Shown piece after piece: positions 9,613-20,408 of a DNA stretch of 64,000 nucleotides. Below the pieces are notes generated by a model, which did no database searches, had not been told where the DNA came from, and was given only the letters and a program-made list of their open reading frames with translations. A program made the position numbers and the translations under genes. Location: assembly GCA_951230915.1 (NCBI GenBank), contig OX579634.1:52093570-52157569 (forward strand). Reading direction: 5' to 3'. The stretch comes from Antitrichia curtipendula (Eukaryota; Streptophyta; Bryopsida; Hypnales; Leucodontaceae). Every line of letters starts with the position of its first letter. Within the stretch, counting starts at the first letter, position 1.

Positions 9613-12016
9613 TGTCACAACACGGAAACCTAATTTCCGTATAGATAGAGTAGAATAGATGGAATAGGTAGAAATTTTTAAACTTCTTTGGGTTAAGAAA
9701 TGGTAGTTGTTTTCCGGAAGAGCTTACGTTTGGAATAAGCCTTCATCCGGAAACCAGTTTCCGATCCGGCCAGGTTAGGGTTTCCGGAAATGAACTGGAA
9801 CGCCGCCACCTACGGACTAGGGATCCGGCCTACGAGGCTAGGGGACACGCCTCGGGAACAGAACCCTAATTCGGTTCCAATCCGGGGACTGAAGGCGCTG
9901 TTCTGGCTATTTAAGGGCCACCACCCGCCTTTCTCTCTTCATCTTTTTGAGTTTCCCAACTCGTTCGCGCTTAGCTAGTTGAGAGAAAGTCTGGTGAGAG
10001 TGCGTTTACAGATAGAGAGAGATGAGGCCAGTAGTTTCCGGGTTACAAATGGCGGAAAGTAGTAATCCGAGAGCCGCAAGAGTGTCGGTCATCGCCCGGA
10101 TGGTCTGTCCGGCGATACCGAATGACCCGGAGGTCCGGAAGGAGTTGGAGGAGGATCTCCGACGGATGGGATGCGTAGGGCTGATAGAGAGACCCTGGAA
10201 TTTGAAGAAAAATGAGTTGATTCAGGAACTCATTGATGGGACGGCGAATCAGTACAAGGATGGAGAGGGTCTTGAAGGAGATGCAGGCGTTGGTGGCTCG
10301 AGTAGATCCGGAATAGGCAATGAATTTCTCATCGTTTCCGGATCTGTCAACCAATCCGTACCTTCAGACTCCGGTGAAGCATGTGGGCGAGAGCTCCATC
10401 TGTTCGAAATCGGAAGGACTTGGGTCATTTCTTAGGCCACACGAGATTCCACAGGGATGGTTAGCACAATGAAGTCAGATCACCGCGAAGAATCCGGCCC
10501 AAAGTACTCCGACTCAGGCGGAAACACCAGTTGAGGTGGTAACCCCTGCACCAGTACATGGCGGAACTTCCGATTCCGTAAAACAGACACAATCGATGGT
10601 GGATAACAACCTCATCAGGCGGATGGGGTTGGTGGCCAATCCGGCCCGGACAAGTCCTCAGGATTTTGTGCATATGCGGGAGACGGATGCACCAGAAGAA
10701 GGAGCAGCAAAGGAGAAAGAAGCTCCCATCGACCTGGACGAGATGGAGGATGTAAACGAAATCGTGGATTTGGACAAGGACGACTACGAATCTGGATCCA
10801 TGACGAAAACAGATGAAGACCTTCCGCCCCCTCCCAGGAAGATTCAGACCCGCGCAGCTCTCCGGTCGACTCCTGTCAAGACCAACCCAAAGGAAGCTGC
10901 GAATCAAGGCGGAAGTAGTTCAAAGAAGACGCGCCGCGGAAAGTAGATAGGGCGGATAGTTAGGATTTTGAACTTTTAGTTTCCGGAACGGAATTTTCCG
11001 TAAGTGTGGGTCCGTTTCCGAATTTTTAGGGATAGTTTTTCGGTGCCGGGTATCTCGGCTTCTTCTGTAGTTGGTTAGCTTGATTTTCGGTTGCCTTTTT
11101 CCCTTTTTGTTTTTTGTTTTAAATGGTGGGCAGATCTGTTGCCCATTCATTCCCTCCTTATGCAATTTGAAGTTTCATTTCAATCTGAGACACTGAGTAT
11201 ATTTTCCATGTTTTAAGTATTTTTGGAGGACTTGGGTGGTGTGTGTGTGTTTTCTTGGAGAGTTGTGAGGAACTGGGAAGGAGGAATCCGGATTCCATAA
11301 TTGTTTGGAGTGAGACAGTAAGGGAGAATCTGTGGCAAAGTTAGGACGGATCTGTGGGACTTATGCATTTAGAATCTTTAAACTAATGGAACGGTAATCC
11401 GACTGGAGTGTTGAGGGTGAGGTTCCGGAACTAGAAGAGGTTCCGTGCGGAGTTAAGCAGCCGCCAAAGGGAAAACCCCTACTTACCGGAAGATCTGCCA
11501 ACTGCAGTGTCCCCTACTTTCTCTTGTGTTAAATCCGGATAAGTTGTGTATCTGTCGTTGTAGTGGAGAGGAGATTCCGGATTCTGTGTGACCTGCTTCT
11601 CGGATTGACCATCCGGAAAGCCGTGAGGAGACGGGAACCTACTTCGTAGCAACATTTAGATCTATTGAGTGTCTTGGGTTGTTTTGTAGGTATTAGAATA
11701 TGTGATTGATAAGTGGTGGAGTCCCTGCCCCTTTAAAGTGTAAAAGCGGACCCCCTGAAGGTAAAATAGGGGTATTACAAACCGAAGAGTTACTGTATCC
11801 GGATTCCGGAAAAGGACGGATCCGGATTAGAAATCGGAAAGAAGTAAAGTTTCGGAAGAGGGAAAGAGAGGTTTTAGGATCCCTTGGTGTGTTTGAGAGA
11901 TAATCCGATTAAATCCAAATTCATAGCAACATAGTAGAGTCCCTGGGACGATTTTCCGTGTCATCTAACCACAATTGTGTATTAAAGGTGCTTACCTCTA
12001 GATTACACGTACGACA
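9613..12016 (+). mobile_element. Solo LTR, 2404 bp
   Basis: The block starts TGTCACAACACGG and ends ACGTACGACA, with the canonical TG...CA termini. TACAC lies immediately on both sides (9608-9612 and 12017-12021), the 5 bp duplication of LTR retroelement insertion. No internal domains or second LTR exist, so recombination between LTRs probably removed the rest. A TATA-like TATTTAA is at 9908-9914. It encodes a small acidic then basic ORF after the TATA box, a layout shared with the LTRs at 29383 and 60441, although the two families have diverged widely. It is rich in TCCGGA words. Confidence 0.9.
10022..10946 (+). pseudogene. LTR-internal ORF, frameshifted
   Basis: Two open frames in different phases (10022-10435 and 10536-10946) appear to be halves of one protein. 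The first half has a helical stretch (DPEVRKELEEDLRRMGCVG). The second has a long acidic segment (DLDEMEDVNEIVDLDKDD) and a basic end KKTRRGK. The LTRs at 29383 and 60441 carry an ORF with a similar acidic-to-basic layout ending SPKKDRK. The function is unknown. It could be the start of a gag-like or accessory product transcribed from the LTR promoter. Confidence 0.45.
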
Positions 12017-12021
12017 TACAC

Positions 12022-12477
12022 TGCCGCAGAAATTTGAAATCCCGTGAACCAGATGTTAATTGCACTGTTCATCAAACTGTCAAGTAAAGGACCTCAGTAA
12101 AGGACTTTCCAACATGTCGTAAGTGGCTCCTAATACCCCACTTAGACCCTACGAGTATGGGATATGTATATAAGTATGTATACAAATATATGGATATGGA
12201 TATGTATACAAGTATGGGATATGGATACGGGAGATTGTACTCATTGACAATTATCCCATATGCCTACCCTCATAGGATTATAAGAGGGGGTGTAGGGTGG
12301 GGTGAATAAATTAATTTTCAAATTTAAGAAATAGTAATATTAAAATTTTAAAACTTAAATTAGATTGGGGAGAGGCTGGGGTGAATAGTTTAATTTTAAA
12401 ACTTTAAAGCTCATTGTGTACAATCTCAAACAATGTACCAAAAAGGTACTCAGGGTTGACGAATTAGAACATTCGGG
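12022..12477. other. Intergenic, with TATGGATA-rich stretch
   Basis: Mostly AT-rich. About 12150-12230 is a degenerate array of GGATATG/GTATAC words. No gene is seen. A CAGGGTTG word at 12451 resembles a hAT terminus, but no partner was found. Confidence 0.4.
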
Positions 12478-12835
12478 AGCAAATCACGTCCAAAAATTGG
12501 ACGTCCGTGGACGCTGATACGGACGCAGCGGACGTAGTGGTCACCGTCCGATAGACGGTGACCACCGGACGGGCGGACGGTTCGGTCGAGCAGATGGTGC
12601 GGACAGGCAAACGGTGCGGATGGGCGGTCGGACAGGCGCGCAGATCGGCATACCGACGGACGAGCCAGTGGCGCAATGGGGCGGACGGCCGAACGGGGGA
12701 TTTGACTCGGACGGTCTACCTGTCCGATCGATCGGACAGTCTGGCCACCCGATCAAGCGGACAATAGGTTCGTCCGATCAATCAGACGACCAAGTCCACT
12801 TCAGGAGGTTTGGGAGGGCGTCCACCGCCGGACCT
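12478..12835. repeat. CGGAC/GTCCG word cluster 1
   Basis: Dozens of CGGAC words, mostly in this orientation, in a CpG-rich block that contrasts with AT-rich surroundings. It ends just before a TATA box and the decayed gene at 13015. The same words fill the interior of the hAT MITE at 4121-4541, so this is probably a subterminal region of a related hAT element. Confidence 0.75.
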
Positions 12836-12859
12836 ACATTAGGTCTGGTTGCGGATGGG

Positions 12860-12866
12860 TATAAAG
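12860..12866 (+). promoter_or_regulatory. TATA box for the gene at 13015
   Basis: TATAAAG lies about 150 bp upstream of the ATG at 13015 and is followed by a pyrimidine-rich leader (CTTCTTCACTTCTTCTCTC), a typical plant promoter layout. Confidence 0.5.
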
Positions 12867-13014
12867 GCAGACGGCCCTTCCATTCTTCTTCACTTCTTCT
12901 CTCTTTTAGAAGTTAAACCCGTGTCAGAAGTGGCAACTGTTGCTTCATTGTGCTAGTTGCTCCTACACGGGTGGAGAGTGAAGTCAATTATTTTGATATC
13001 ACTTATCGTCAATC

Positions 13015-15565
13015 ATGACGGCGAAAGGTACGAGCAAGAGTACTGTAGCGATGACTTCAAGAGGTGGCAATCGCAAGAAAACAAAATCAAAGGGGGCTTC
13101 TCACGAGCTTCACTTTGATATTTTAGATGATCCAAATATCAAGGCGGAGAGCCAATGGGAGAAGGAGGAAGAAAATTATTGGACCTCCAAAATGTGCAAA
13201 AAATATGTGAAAATGTACCACATCGACAAGTTGTGGCCTCGTGAGGCCCACATTATTCACATACGGAGTTTCTGTTGCAAGCCATCGAATTGTAAAGATG
13301 GACATTTTGTCCATCGATCACTTGAGGTTTGGCGGGCCCTCTTCGGGAACAAATCAATGAGTAAGGGATACATAAACTACAACGTGGCCTCTATAGTGTA
13401 TGCTAAGCTCATATTGGCTCGGAAGGTGGATTAGAGCACATTTCCAACGACAAATGCGGTTCTACTTTTGCTTAGAGAAGGACAAAAAGATATTCCCGAT
13501 TTGTATGATCCAAAGGCAAAGCCAAGTGAGGCACCCAAATCACAGAAGCAACAAAAAGATAGTATAATGCAATATAAAAAAGAGATCATGGAGGGGGAAA
13601 ATATTGGAGTACATTTGGATTCTACGAAGATTCCAACTACAATGTCAAATGCCCCGGTGGAAGGTGTTGACGGAGAGGTGTTTTTAACTCTTCAGGCGGA
13701 TTTGATATGCACACCCAATTTTACATCTGTAGGTGAATAAAGTGGTGCTCCAAGCATGCGGCCCATTTTTGAAGAACCGGTAACCCCGTCTACACCACAA
13801 AAACTTCGGGAAGAGGTTCCTCCCAAACAAATGGCAAAGGCCATTGCATCAATTGATCATCTCATAGAGAGCAATGCTATAGATTTTATGACACAAGTAC
13901 CTCGCAATCAAGACTTGTCAACCACACTAAAACCCGTATTGAGCCCCGTATTGGGCACCTTATCGAGCCCCATATTAGGCACCGTATCGAGCCCCGTGTT
14001 GGGCCCCGTATCGAGCCCAAGAGTTGAAGGGCAGATGTCGCCAAAAAATGGAAAGCAAATCGATGGCATGGCGCAAAATGTGTCCATTGATGACAACCCA
14101 TTGGATAAGAGCTATCCGCATTTGTCAACTCAAAATACGGCACAATTGGAGGATCTTTGTCATTTGCCAATGGCGAGTGAACTGGAAAGCTTGTTGGAAG
14201 CTTCTTATTTGTTTAGGGCACATCAACAAGACATTTTTCTTCAACCAGACCGAGTAATCGAGAGAAACAAGGCCTGCCCTAGTAATAACCCCGCAAATGA
14301 GGCGGGCTCGAGTGAAACCGCGAACAAGGCCGGCCCGAGTAATCTCTTTGTTGAATACAGTGATAAATGGCCTAATTTTGTGTATACCGCGAAGAGATTG
14401 TCAATTACAGCTAAATTTGCAGCTAGCATTGCCCCCAAACTTATGGAAGTTGCTGAGGAATTCACCAAATTCGGGTCCGATTTGGTATTTGGTGCCATGT
14501 TTTTTTTGGATTTCACCACGTCTTTGAAACTATTATTGGAGGAGCGGGTCAAAAATTATCGCAGGCTGCACATCTTGACTCAAAAGAATGAAAAATACAA
14601 GGCCTTGAAGGTAGAGCACGAGCAATTGAAGGTGGAGAACAAGCAATTGAAGGGTGCATTAATAACGAGAGTTGAGAATGCACAGGACCGCCAATATGAC
14701 ACTCTAGTTGCTCAAAGAGAATTTATCGAGAAATTATAGTACAAAATTGTAGTACGAAACTGTAGTACGAAAATGTAGTGCTCAAGCAAAAGAATTTCAA
14801 GGATGGGGGATGTATTCTTTCAAAGATCGGTGGAGCCGTGCGTATAGAAGCGGTTGAGAAAAACAACCAAAAGGAAGTAATATCCGAAACCGCCATGGAT
14901 AATCTTCCTCCCACATTCCAAGACGCGTCCATGCAAACGGAAGGCCGCGAGTTTGAAGAGGTGAAGCATGAATTAGAGTCGGTAACTCAACAAAACGTCT
15001 ATTTGGAGACAAAATATCAGAAAATGATACGAGTAGTGGAGCTAGATAAATGCTTGCCAAAGAGCAGTTCCGACACTCGTTGGTTGACGTGGGTTCAAAA
15101 ACTACAAGACAAATCGTCTATAGTAATACGAGCAATGAAGGGGCTTCTCAAATTAGCCATGAAGTCAAAGGAACAATGCGATGTCATTTTCTCTGACCTC
15201 CTATCTATTAGAAGGATGTTTGAGGTACATCATAGGGGTTCAATTGACATCACATATTGGGAGGACATGGATGCAATGTCTCAGCAATTGAATGACACGC
15301 AGAAGATTGCATCGCAGTCCATCAATTGGACCTTGGAACTAGAAGAAGGTTGGGTCCCTTACAACACGCATTCAACGCACATCAAAGAGGCGGACAAGAT
15401 AGTAGTGCATGGTGAAAGTTCAAATAAGAAACTATTGAAGGGTAAATGCAGCATTTGTCTACTTCATTTTGGTCCCGAGGGCGCCTTAATCATGGACCAA
15501 TGTCGCCACACTTTTCATGTCACGTGTATGGTAAAATCATCCCTTATTCGTTTGATTTGTCTTGA
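13015..15565 (+). pseudogene. Decayed coiled-coil/RING gene, N-terminal part
   Basis: One reading frame runs from ATG 13015 to 14739, broken by TAG (13432-13434) and TAA (13738-13740). After a frameshift near 14740-14777 it continues to a RING finger start at about 15450 (CSICLLHFGPEGALIMDQCR, then HTFHVTC). The middle holds repeated serine-proline phrases (SPVLG, SSPIL) and a lysine/glutamate coiled coil at about 14560-14680. The element at 15566 cuts the RING finger before its last cysteine pair. The C-terminal part resumes at 18668. An E3-ligase-like role is possible from the RING alone. The stops show it is dead. Confidence 0.65.
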
Positions 15566-15834
15566 CATCTCGAACTTCCTATGGCACTGAATGTCCATTT
15601 TTGTCGTACGGATTCCGTGAATTCATACCTGTGTACCACTATTGCACTGATTTCGTGTGTTAAAAAAATCCACGACTTTCGTGCGATTAATGTATTAGAT
15701 TGATATGAATGGAAGTCGTGCCACCTCTGTATTATTGAATCACGCATTGTAATCGTGCAAATTTGACACTTTTGTACACCATTGTATCCGTGTATTTTCT
15801 TCATGGAATAAATGTTATTTTGCACAAATTTAAA

Positions 15835-16055
15835 AAAAAATAAAAATAAAAATAAAATAAAATGAAAATGAAAAAATGAAAAAATCTAAGATTTAAAAAA
15901 TTAAAATAAAAGTAAAAGATCCAGCCTCAATACCTGACCTAGGTGACCCAGATACCCGGGCATCCTACCAACTAAGTGGACAGCAGGGTTCGAACCCTTG
16001 ACCTCCTATATGGAAAGTCAAATACTTATGGCCAATACACCACGTTATAATTGCT
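15835..16055 (-). mobile_element. tRNA-derived SINE-like segment
   Basis: On the minus strand a box-B word GGTTCGAACCC follows an A-box-like TTGGCCATAAG at tRNA-like spacing, and the unit ends in a T-rich tail toward 15835. This is the arrangement of plant tRNA-derived SINEs. It lacks a folded tRNA, so it is not a tRNA gene. Confidence 0.5.
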
Positions 16056-16121
16056 TAGTGTAATGTAGGAGTAGAAATTTACTTGTATACTTCTTGCGAT
16101 TTTTTTTCATTTCATTTATTA

Positions 16122-16480
16122 GTTCAGCAGACTTTGGTGGCCGTTTAGGCATAGTAGAAATGTATTATTCAAAAAACTTTGAACTAATAAAAATTGGGAA
16201 ATCAAGTCACAATCCATCTTCAAAAATCCGTTTGCAAATTGAAGTTTCCCTTAAAAAGTTATGGACAAAAATCAGAGAGGGTGTTTAAAATTGTCAAAAA
16301 AGAATTCCATTTAAACCCCTCAGTCTCTGAACGTTGCTCATAACTTATGATTGGAGACTTTAAATTGCAAAAAGATTTTTGGAGATAAAATTTAGCTTGA
16401 TTTTACAACTTTTTTTAGTTCAAAGTTTCTTAAAAAATGTTATTCTACTATGCCTAAACGGTCACCAAAGTGTACTGACT
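16122..16480. repeat. Foldback repeat 1
   Basis: GACTTTGGTGGCCGTTTAGG at 16130 is repeated in inverted orientation near 16445-16471, with further weaker pairing inward. It is a MITE-sized foldback structure without coding. Confidence 0.65.
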
Positions 16481-16662
16481 TTAAGAAACACGGGATTGTG
16501 AATGATCTAGTTTGAAAAGAAAATTCCATTTCACATAGAAATCCAACCTTGGTGATTTTAACATTGCTCAACTGAAATGCCAAAAAATTATTTGAAACTC
16601 TTTGAAGTCAATATGAACAAAATGAACAAAAAAATATTGATTTTTTGGTTGATGTAGACGTT

Positions 16663-17526
16663 GTACAATGGAGTACAGTTCATTTACAAATTGTGCCATA
16701 ATTCAAATTTTATTTGCATAGTATAGAGAAATTTTGGAATTTCTTGTCTTGCATAATTAATACTCAATTTTTATGCAATCCCAATCAAGCATACCAAATT
16801 TAAGTTCCAAAAATGCAAAATTTTATTTTTGGTGAATTTTTGAAGCCAATTTGCATAGTTATATATGATATTTTATTGAAAACAATTGGTGATGATAATT
16901 CAATTGTATAGATATGTAGGAAACATTCATATACACATCTTTCATATTAAAAAACACCCCCTTAAGTAACAAAAATATTATCTAGGACAAGTTCCATATG
17001 AGGCGTCATATGACCAAACTTTGTAAAATAGATATTTTTATATTTCAAGTAGATTTTGGCAAAGTAATTGTACCATCATATTCACATTTACAAAATTAGT
17101 CACAATGTGCGGGTCAAATAGCAAATCTAGTTAAAATATATAAATATGTATTTGACAAAGTTTGGTCATGTAATGCCTCACATTTAACTCTTCCTTGCTC
17201 ATATTTTTGTTACTTAAGGAATGTTTTTCAATATGAAAGATGTGCATATGGATGTTCTTTACATATCTAAGCAATTGAATTAAAAAATTCATCACCAATT
17301 GTTTTCTATAAACTATTACGTATAACCATGCAAATTGGCTTTAAAAATTCACCAAAAATGGTATTTTGCATTTTTTGGAACATAAATTTGGTATACTTAA
17401 TTGGAATTGCGTAAAAATTGAGTATTAATTATGCAAGACAAAAAATTTTAATTTTTCTCTATAGTCTGCAAAAAAAATTTGAATGGCACAATAGGCAACT
17501 TGGAAATGGACTGTACCCCATTGTAC
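16663..17526. repeat. Foldback repeat 2, about 430 bp arms
   Basis: GTACAATGGAGTACAGT at the left end pairs with ACTGTACCCCATTGTAC at the right end. Matching continues through most of each arm, for example AACAATTGGTGATGA against its inverted copy TCATCACCAATTGTT. Frames inside (17418-17829) are by-products. Confidence 0.75.
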
Positions 17527-17939
17527 TATCCGAATCAACAAATTTCTTTGACCATTTTGTTAATTTGTGCCAAATCAACAAAAAATTACAAAAGAAAGAT
17601 CAAAGCAATACCCAATGAACAAAAATTTGGTTTTCTATCCTATCCGGAATATTCTAGATTGCACTCACTATTAGTTGCCCAATCTTGCTTCACGGTGGCC
17701 AATTTTAAGCCTACAATCTCGCATTTACAAAGGTTATTTTTAACCAAAACACCATATGAATCACTTATTGAAATGGTTGTAAATTTTTCATACTTAAAAC
17801 TATTCATTGTTCTTAGGGATTTATATTAAAAAGAATAAAAAAAAAAATTTAAAAATTCTTTATCTGCATTAGATCATTTGGTGCATCCAAAAAAATTCAA
17901 AATTTTGTGATTTGTTTTTTACAAAATTGAGATAACTGA

Positions 17940-18315
17940 AAATTGTTTTCTTTTCCATAATGGACTTTGGATATTTTTAGCGATGTAATTTTTTTTTTAA
18001 ATTTCCTTTTGGTAATACATAACTCAAGTATTTTTATGTATCTAGAAAAAAATTTGAAAAATTTGAAAAATATTTTTTTTGACAAAATTGTAATGGCTGG
18101 GAGTGGGACTTTTTCCAAATCGGACTTTGGATATTTTTAGTGATGTTAAAAGCTTTTTTTCCATTTTTTCTTGTAGTAGATTATGCAAGCTCTTATGTAT
18201 TTCTAGAAAAATATTTGTAAAAAATTTCAAAAAATATTTTTTTTTGACAAAATCATTATGGTTAGGTTGGAGTTGTTCATTTTTCAAAGATTGCGGATAT
18301 TTTTAGCCATGTTAA
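17940..18315. repeat. Direct tandem repeat, period about 160-170 bp
   Basis: GGACTTTGGATATTTTTAG recurs at about 17963 and 18122, and a shortened CGGATATTTTTAGCCATG at about 18294, each followed by similar AT-rich sequence with TTTTTTTGACAAAAT. Just over two units are present. Confidence 0.65.
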
Positions 18316-18667
18316 AACCTGCTTTTTTTTGCAAATAAATTTTTCTTTCAATTTTTTAAGAAATGCCTTCAATTAGTGTCCATGTCGCACGGATTCTGTA
18401 CAAGTTGATTCAGGACGGAATTAGTGACGCTTTCGTCAAGCATTACTTAGACATTGAATTTGCACAGAATTGGTTACATACGGTTTCCGTGCAACATTAA
18501 CATGATGGTAATATATACGGAAGAGACACAATATAAATATTGTCATAATGGATGTTGTTTACGTGCAAATGGGACACTTTGAAGCCCACGTAATCCGTAC
18601 GTTTGTATGAACCACTGGAATCCGTACAACAAAAATGGACATTCAGTCATATAGAAAGTTCGAGATG

Positions 18668-19486
18668 GAGTGTCATTCTCCTTTGAGCCCTAGGTTTTAC
18701 GAAATGGTTGGGCACGAGGAGAGCATGCCCCCTAGCTACAAATACAATCAATGCACCCTTCCACTTGACCAAAAGCCATTTCTATTCCAAAATTACATTC
18801 ATTGGGGGCGACTTATAATTTGAAATTCGCAAAAACTCATGCATGATGTTTGTGAGAGCTACAATGACGAATTGGATGACTTTGACTGGATGACGCGCAA
18901 TAGAGAGGTGGAGTTGCGGGCCAGGGATATTGAAGACCCAGAGGCTCAAGAATTGTTTTGTCGTAGCATGGAGGGGCACTTGAACATCTCACATCAAAAG
19001 TTCTTCCGATTTCCTGAAAAAGAAGTGCGGAAAGGAGAAGATGGCGTCTGGATAGAAGTGCAACCATTCCAAGAGTTCAATGAGCAATACGAGGCATACA
19101 ATCACAATTTAATAGGGAGGGCCTTCTTTTTATCAAAATTGGAAGAAGCTGTGCAAGTTCGTGCTGTTTTTAATGTAGATGGGCAATCAAGCACAGAACA
19201 TGCACTCGTGGAGGTGGCAAGTGCATTTGATAAGAGGATCACCGACATTATAACGATGTGGAGGATTTTTTTACATGGCACATGTCAAGCGATCTAGTTG
19301 ACCCCTCGAGATGATGACAAAGCGGTAAATGCTATGATAGAAAAGATTTATTTGGCTTTGAGAGTGTTAAAGGCAGAGGAAGTAGATTTGTCTACCACGA
19401 AGAAAAATAAACGGAAGATTGAAGACAAAGATGACTACTCTCCAGAAACCAAACGACAATTCATCACCGTGGACATGGAAGTCTGA
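18668..19486 (+). pseudogene. Decayed RING gene, C-terminal part
   Basis: The frame resumes after the 3.1 kb element with SPRFYEMVGHEES, which resembles the sequence after the RING finger in the gene at 6533-7090 (HPGWWRL). It runs to 19486 through in-frame stops TGA (18821-18823) and TAG (19295-19297). The end is lysine-rich (TTKKNKRKIEDKDDYSPETK), like a nuclear localisation signal. It is a continuation of 13015-15565, not a separate gene. Confidence 0.6.
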
Positions 19487-19944
19487 TCAAGAGGGGACAC
19501 AGGCTCCGGCTCGAGTGGTCCTCAAACTTGTAGAGCAAGTCAAAGATTTAAGGAACAAGAGGGTGCCTCTCATATTTCCGCAAATGGTAGCGATGATGCA
19601 AAATAGTGTTTGTATTAGGGGGTTAACCAATGAAAATTGTTTTGTACTTATTTGAATCTCATGAGGATTCAATATTAGTAATGCACAACACTTTTGGTAT
19701 GTCATGAGTTGCTTTTAATTAATGTATAAATATTTATGCAATACAAATATGTTTGGATTTGTTTTTTCATCATGGTAAATTTTGCCTTATTTATTTATCA
19801 AATATGTTTCTTTTGCATACCTATTGTAGAAGATCAGACCTATTGTGCATTTGTACAAGATCATTTTATGTTATTGTTATGTTATTTCTATAATCCCGTG
19901 CCTACAAATCACCCCTTTTTATTTGCATATACATTTCTATTTGC
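19487..19944. other. AT-rich intergenic DNA
   Basis: No gene or element end is supported. Short frames are hydrophobic and random-looking. Confidence 0.4.
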
Positions 19945-20130
19945 GTAATCCGCTTGTCCGCCTGTCTGTACACTTCAAATATTTTACTGAAATTGTAAAA
20001 ACCGCATGTCCGCCTGTTCAGTTTTCCGTCCGCCCGTCCACCGCCCGTCCGCTTTTCCGTCGTCAAGCCCACCCGTCCATTGTTCCGACGGCCCAGCTAC
20101 CGGTCTACCGTCCGCCCGACCGTTGTGGGA
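19945..20130. repeat. CGGAC/GTCCG word cluster 2
   Basis: Many GTCCG words, opposite in orientation to cluster 1, immediately upstream of the hAT transposase pseudogene. Confidence 0.7.
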
Positions 20131-20408
20131 GGATTTTTTTTTCCCATATGCAACAGTCATCAACGGATGAAGACTATAAGAGTCCTGAAATTGACATTTA
20201 CAAGCACTCTTAAGAAACTGAACGTTAAGATTTCCAAGGGCTAGGAGCTGCAATTTTTTGTGTCCCTTGCTTGATAATGCATAGTTAAGTGGAAAGGAGG
20301 GCCTTGTTTTCCAAGGCTTTGTGTATAAACATTTGAACGATTTTATCCAATTATTATCATTACATTTTGAATTTAGGGTTTCAATACACAGAGCCTAAAA
20401 CAGCCACC

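Larger units (their letters stand above)
15566..18667. mobile_element. 3.1 kb element with about 50 bp terminal inverted repeats
   Basis: The left end reads CATCTCGAACTT, then ACTGAATGTCCATTTTTG and GTACGGATTCC. The right end is its near-perfect reverse complement (to 18667). The element interrupts a RING finger, and coding resumes on the far side. I see no transposase gene. The inside is AT-rich and built from a SINE-like segment, two foldback segments and a short direct-repeat array. The target duplication is unclear because the inverted repeat runs to the junctions. Superfamily unassigned. Confidence 0.7.

Noticed and set aside
12451..12466. CAGGGTTG as the left end of a hAT element carrying the RING gene
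   Set aside because: No matching right end or 8 bp duplication was found in the window.
12464..12916. Arginine/proline-rich ORFs in the GTCCG clusters
   Set aside because: They appear in several frames at once, which is expected of CpG-rich repeats.
15990..16010. tRNA gene
   Set aside because: Box B is present but no cloverleaf can be formed; it fits a SINE.
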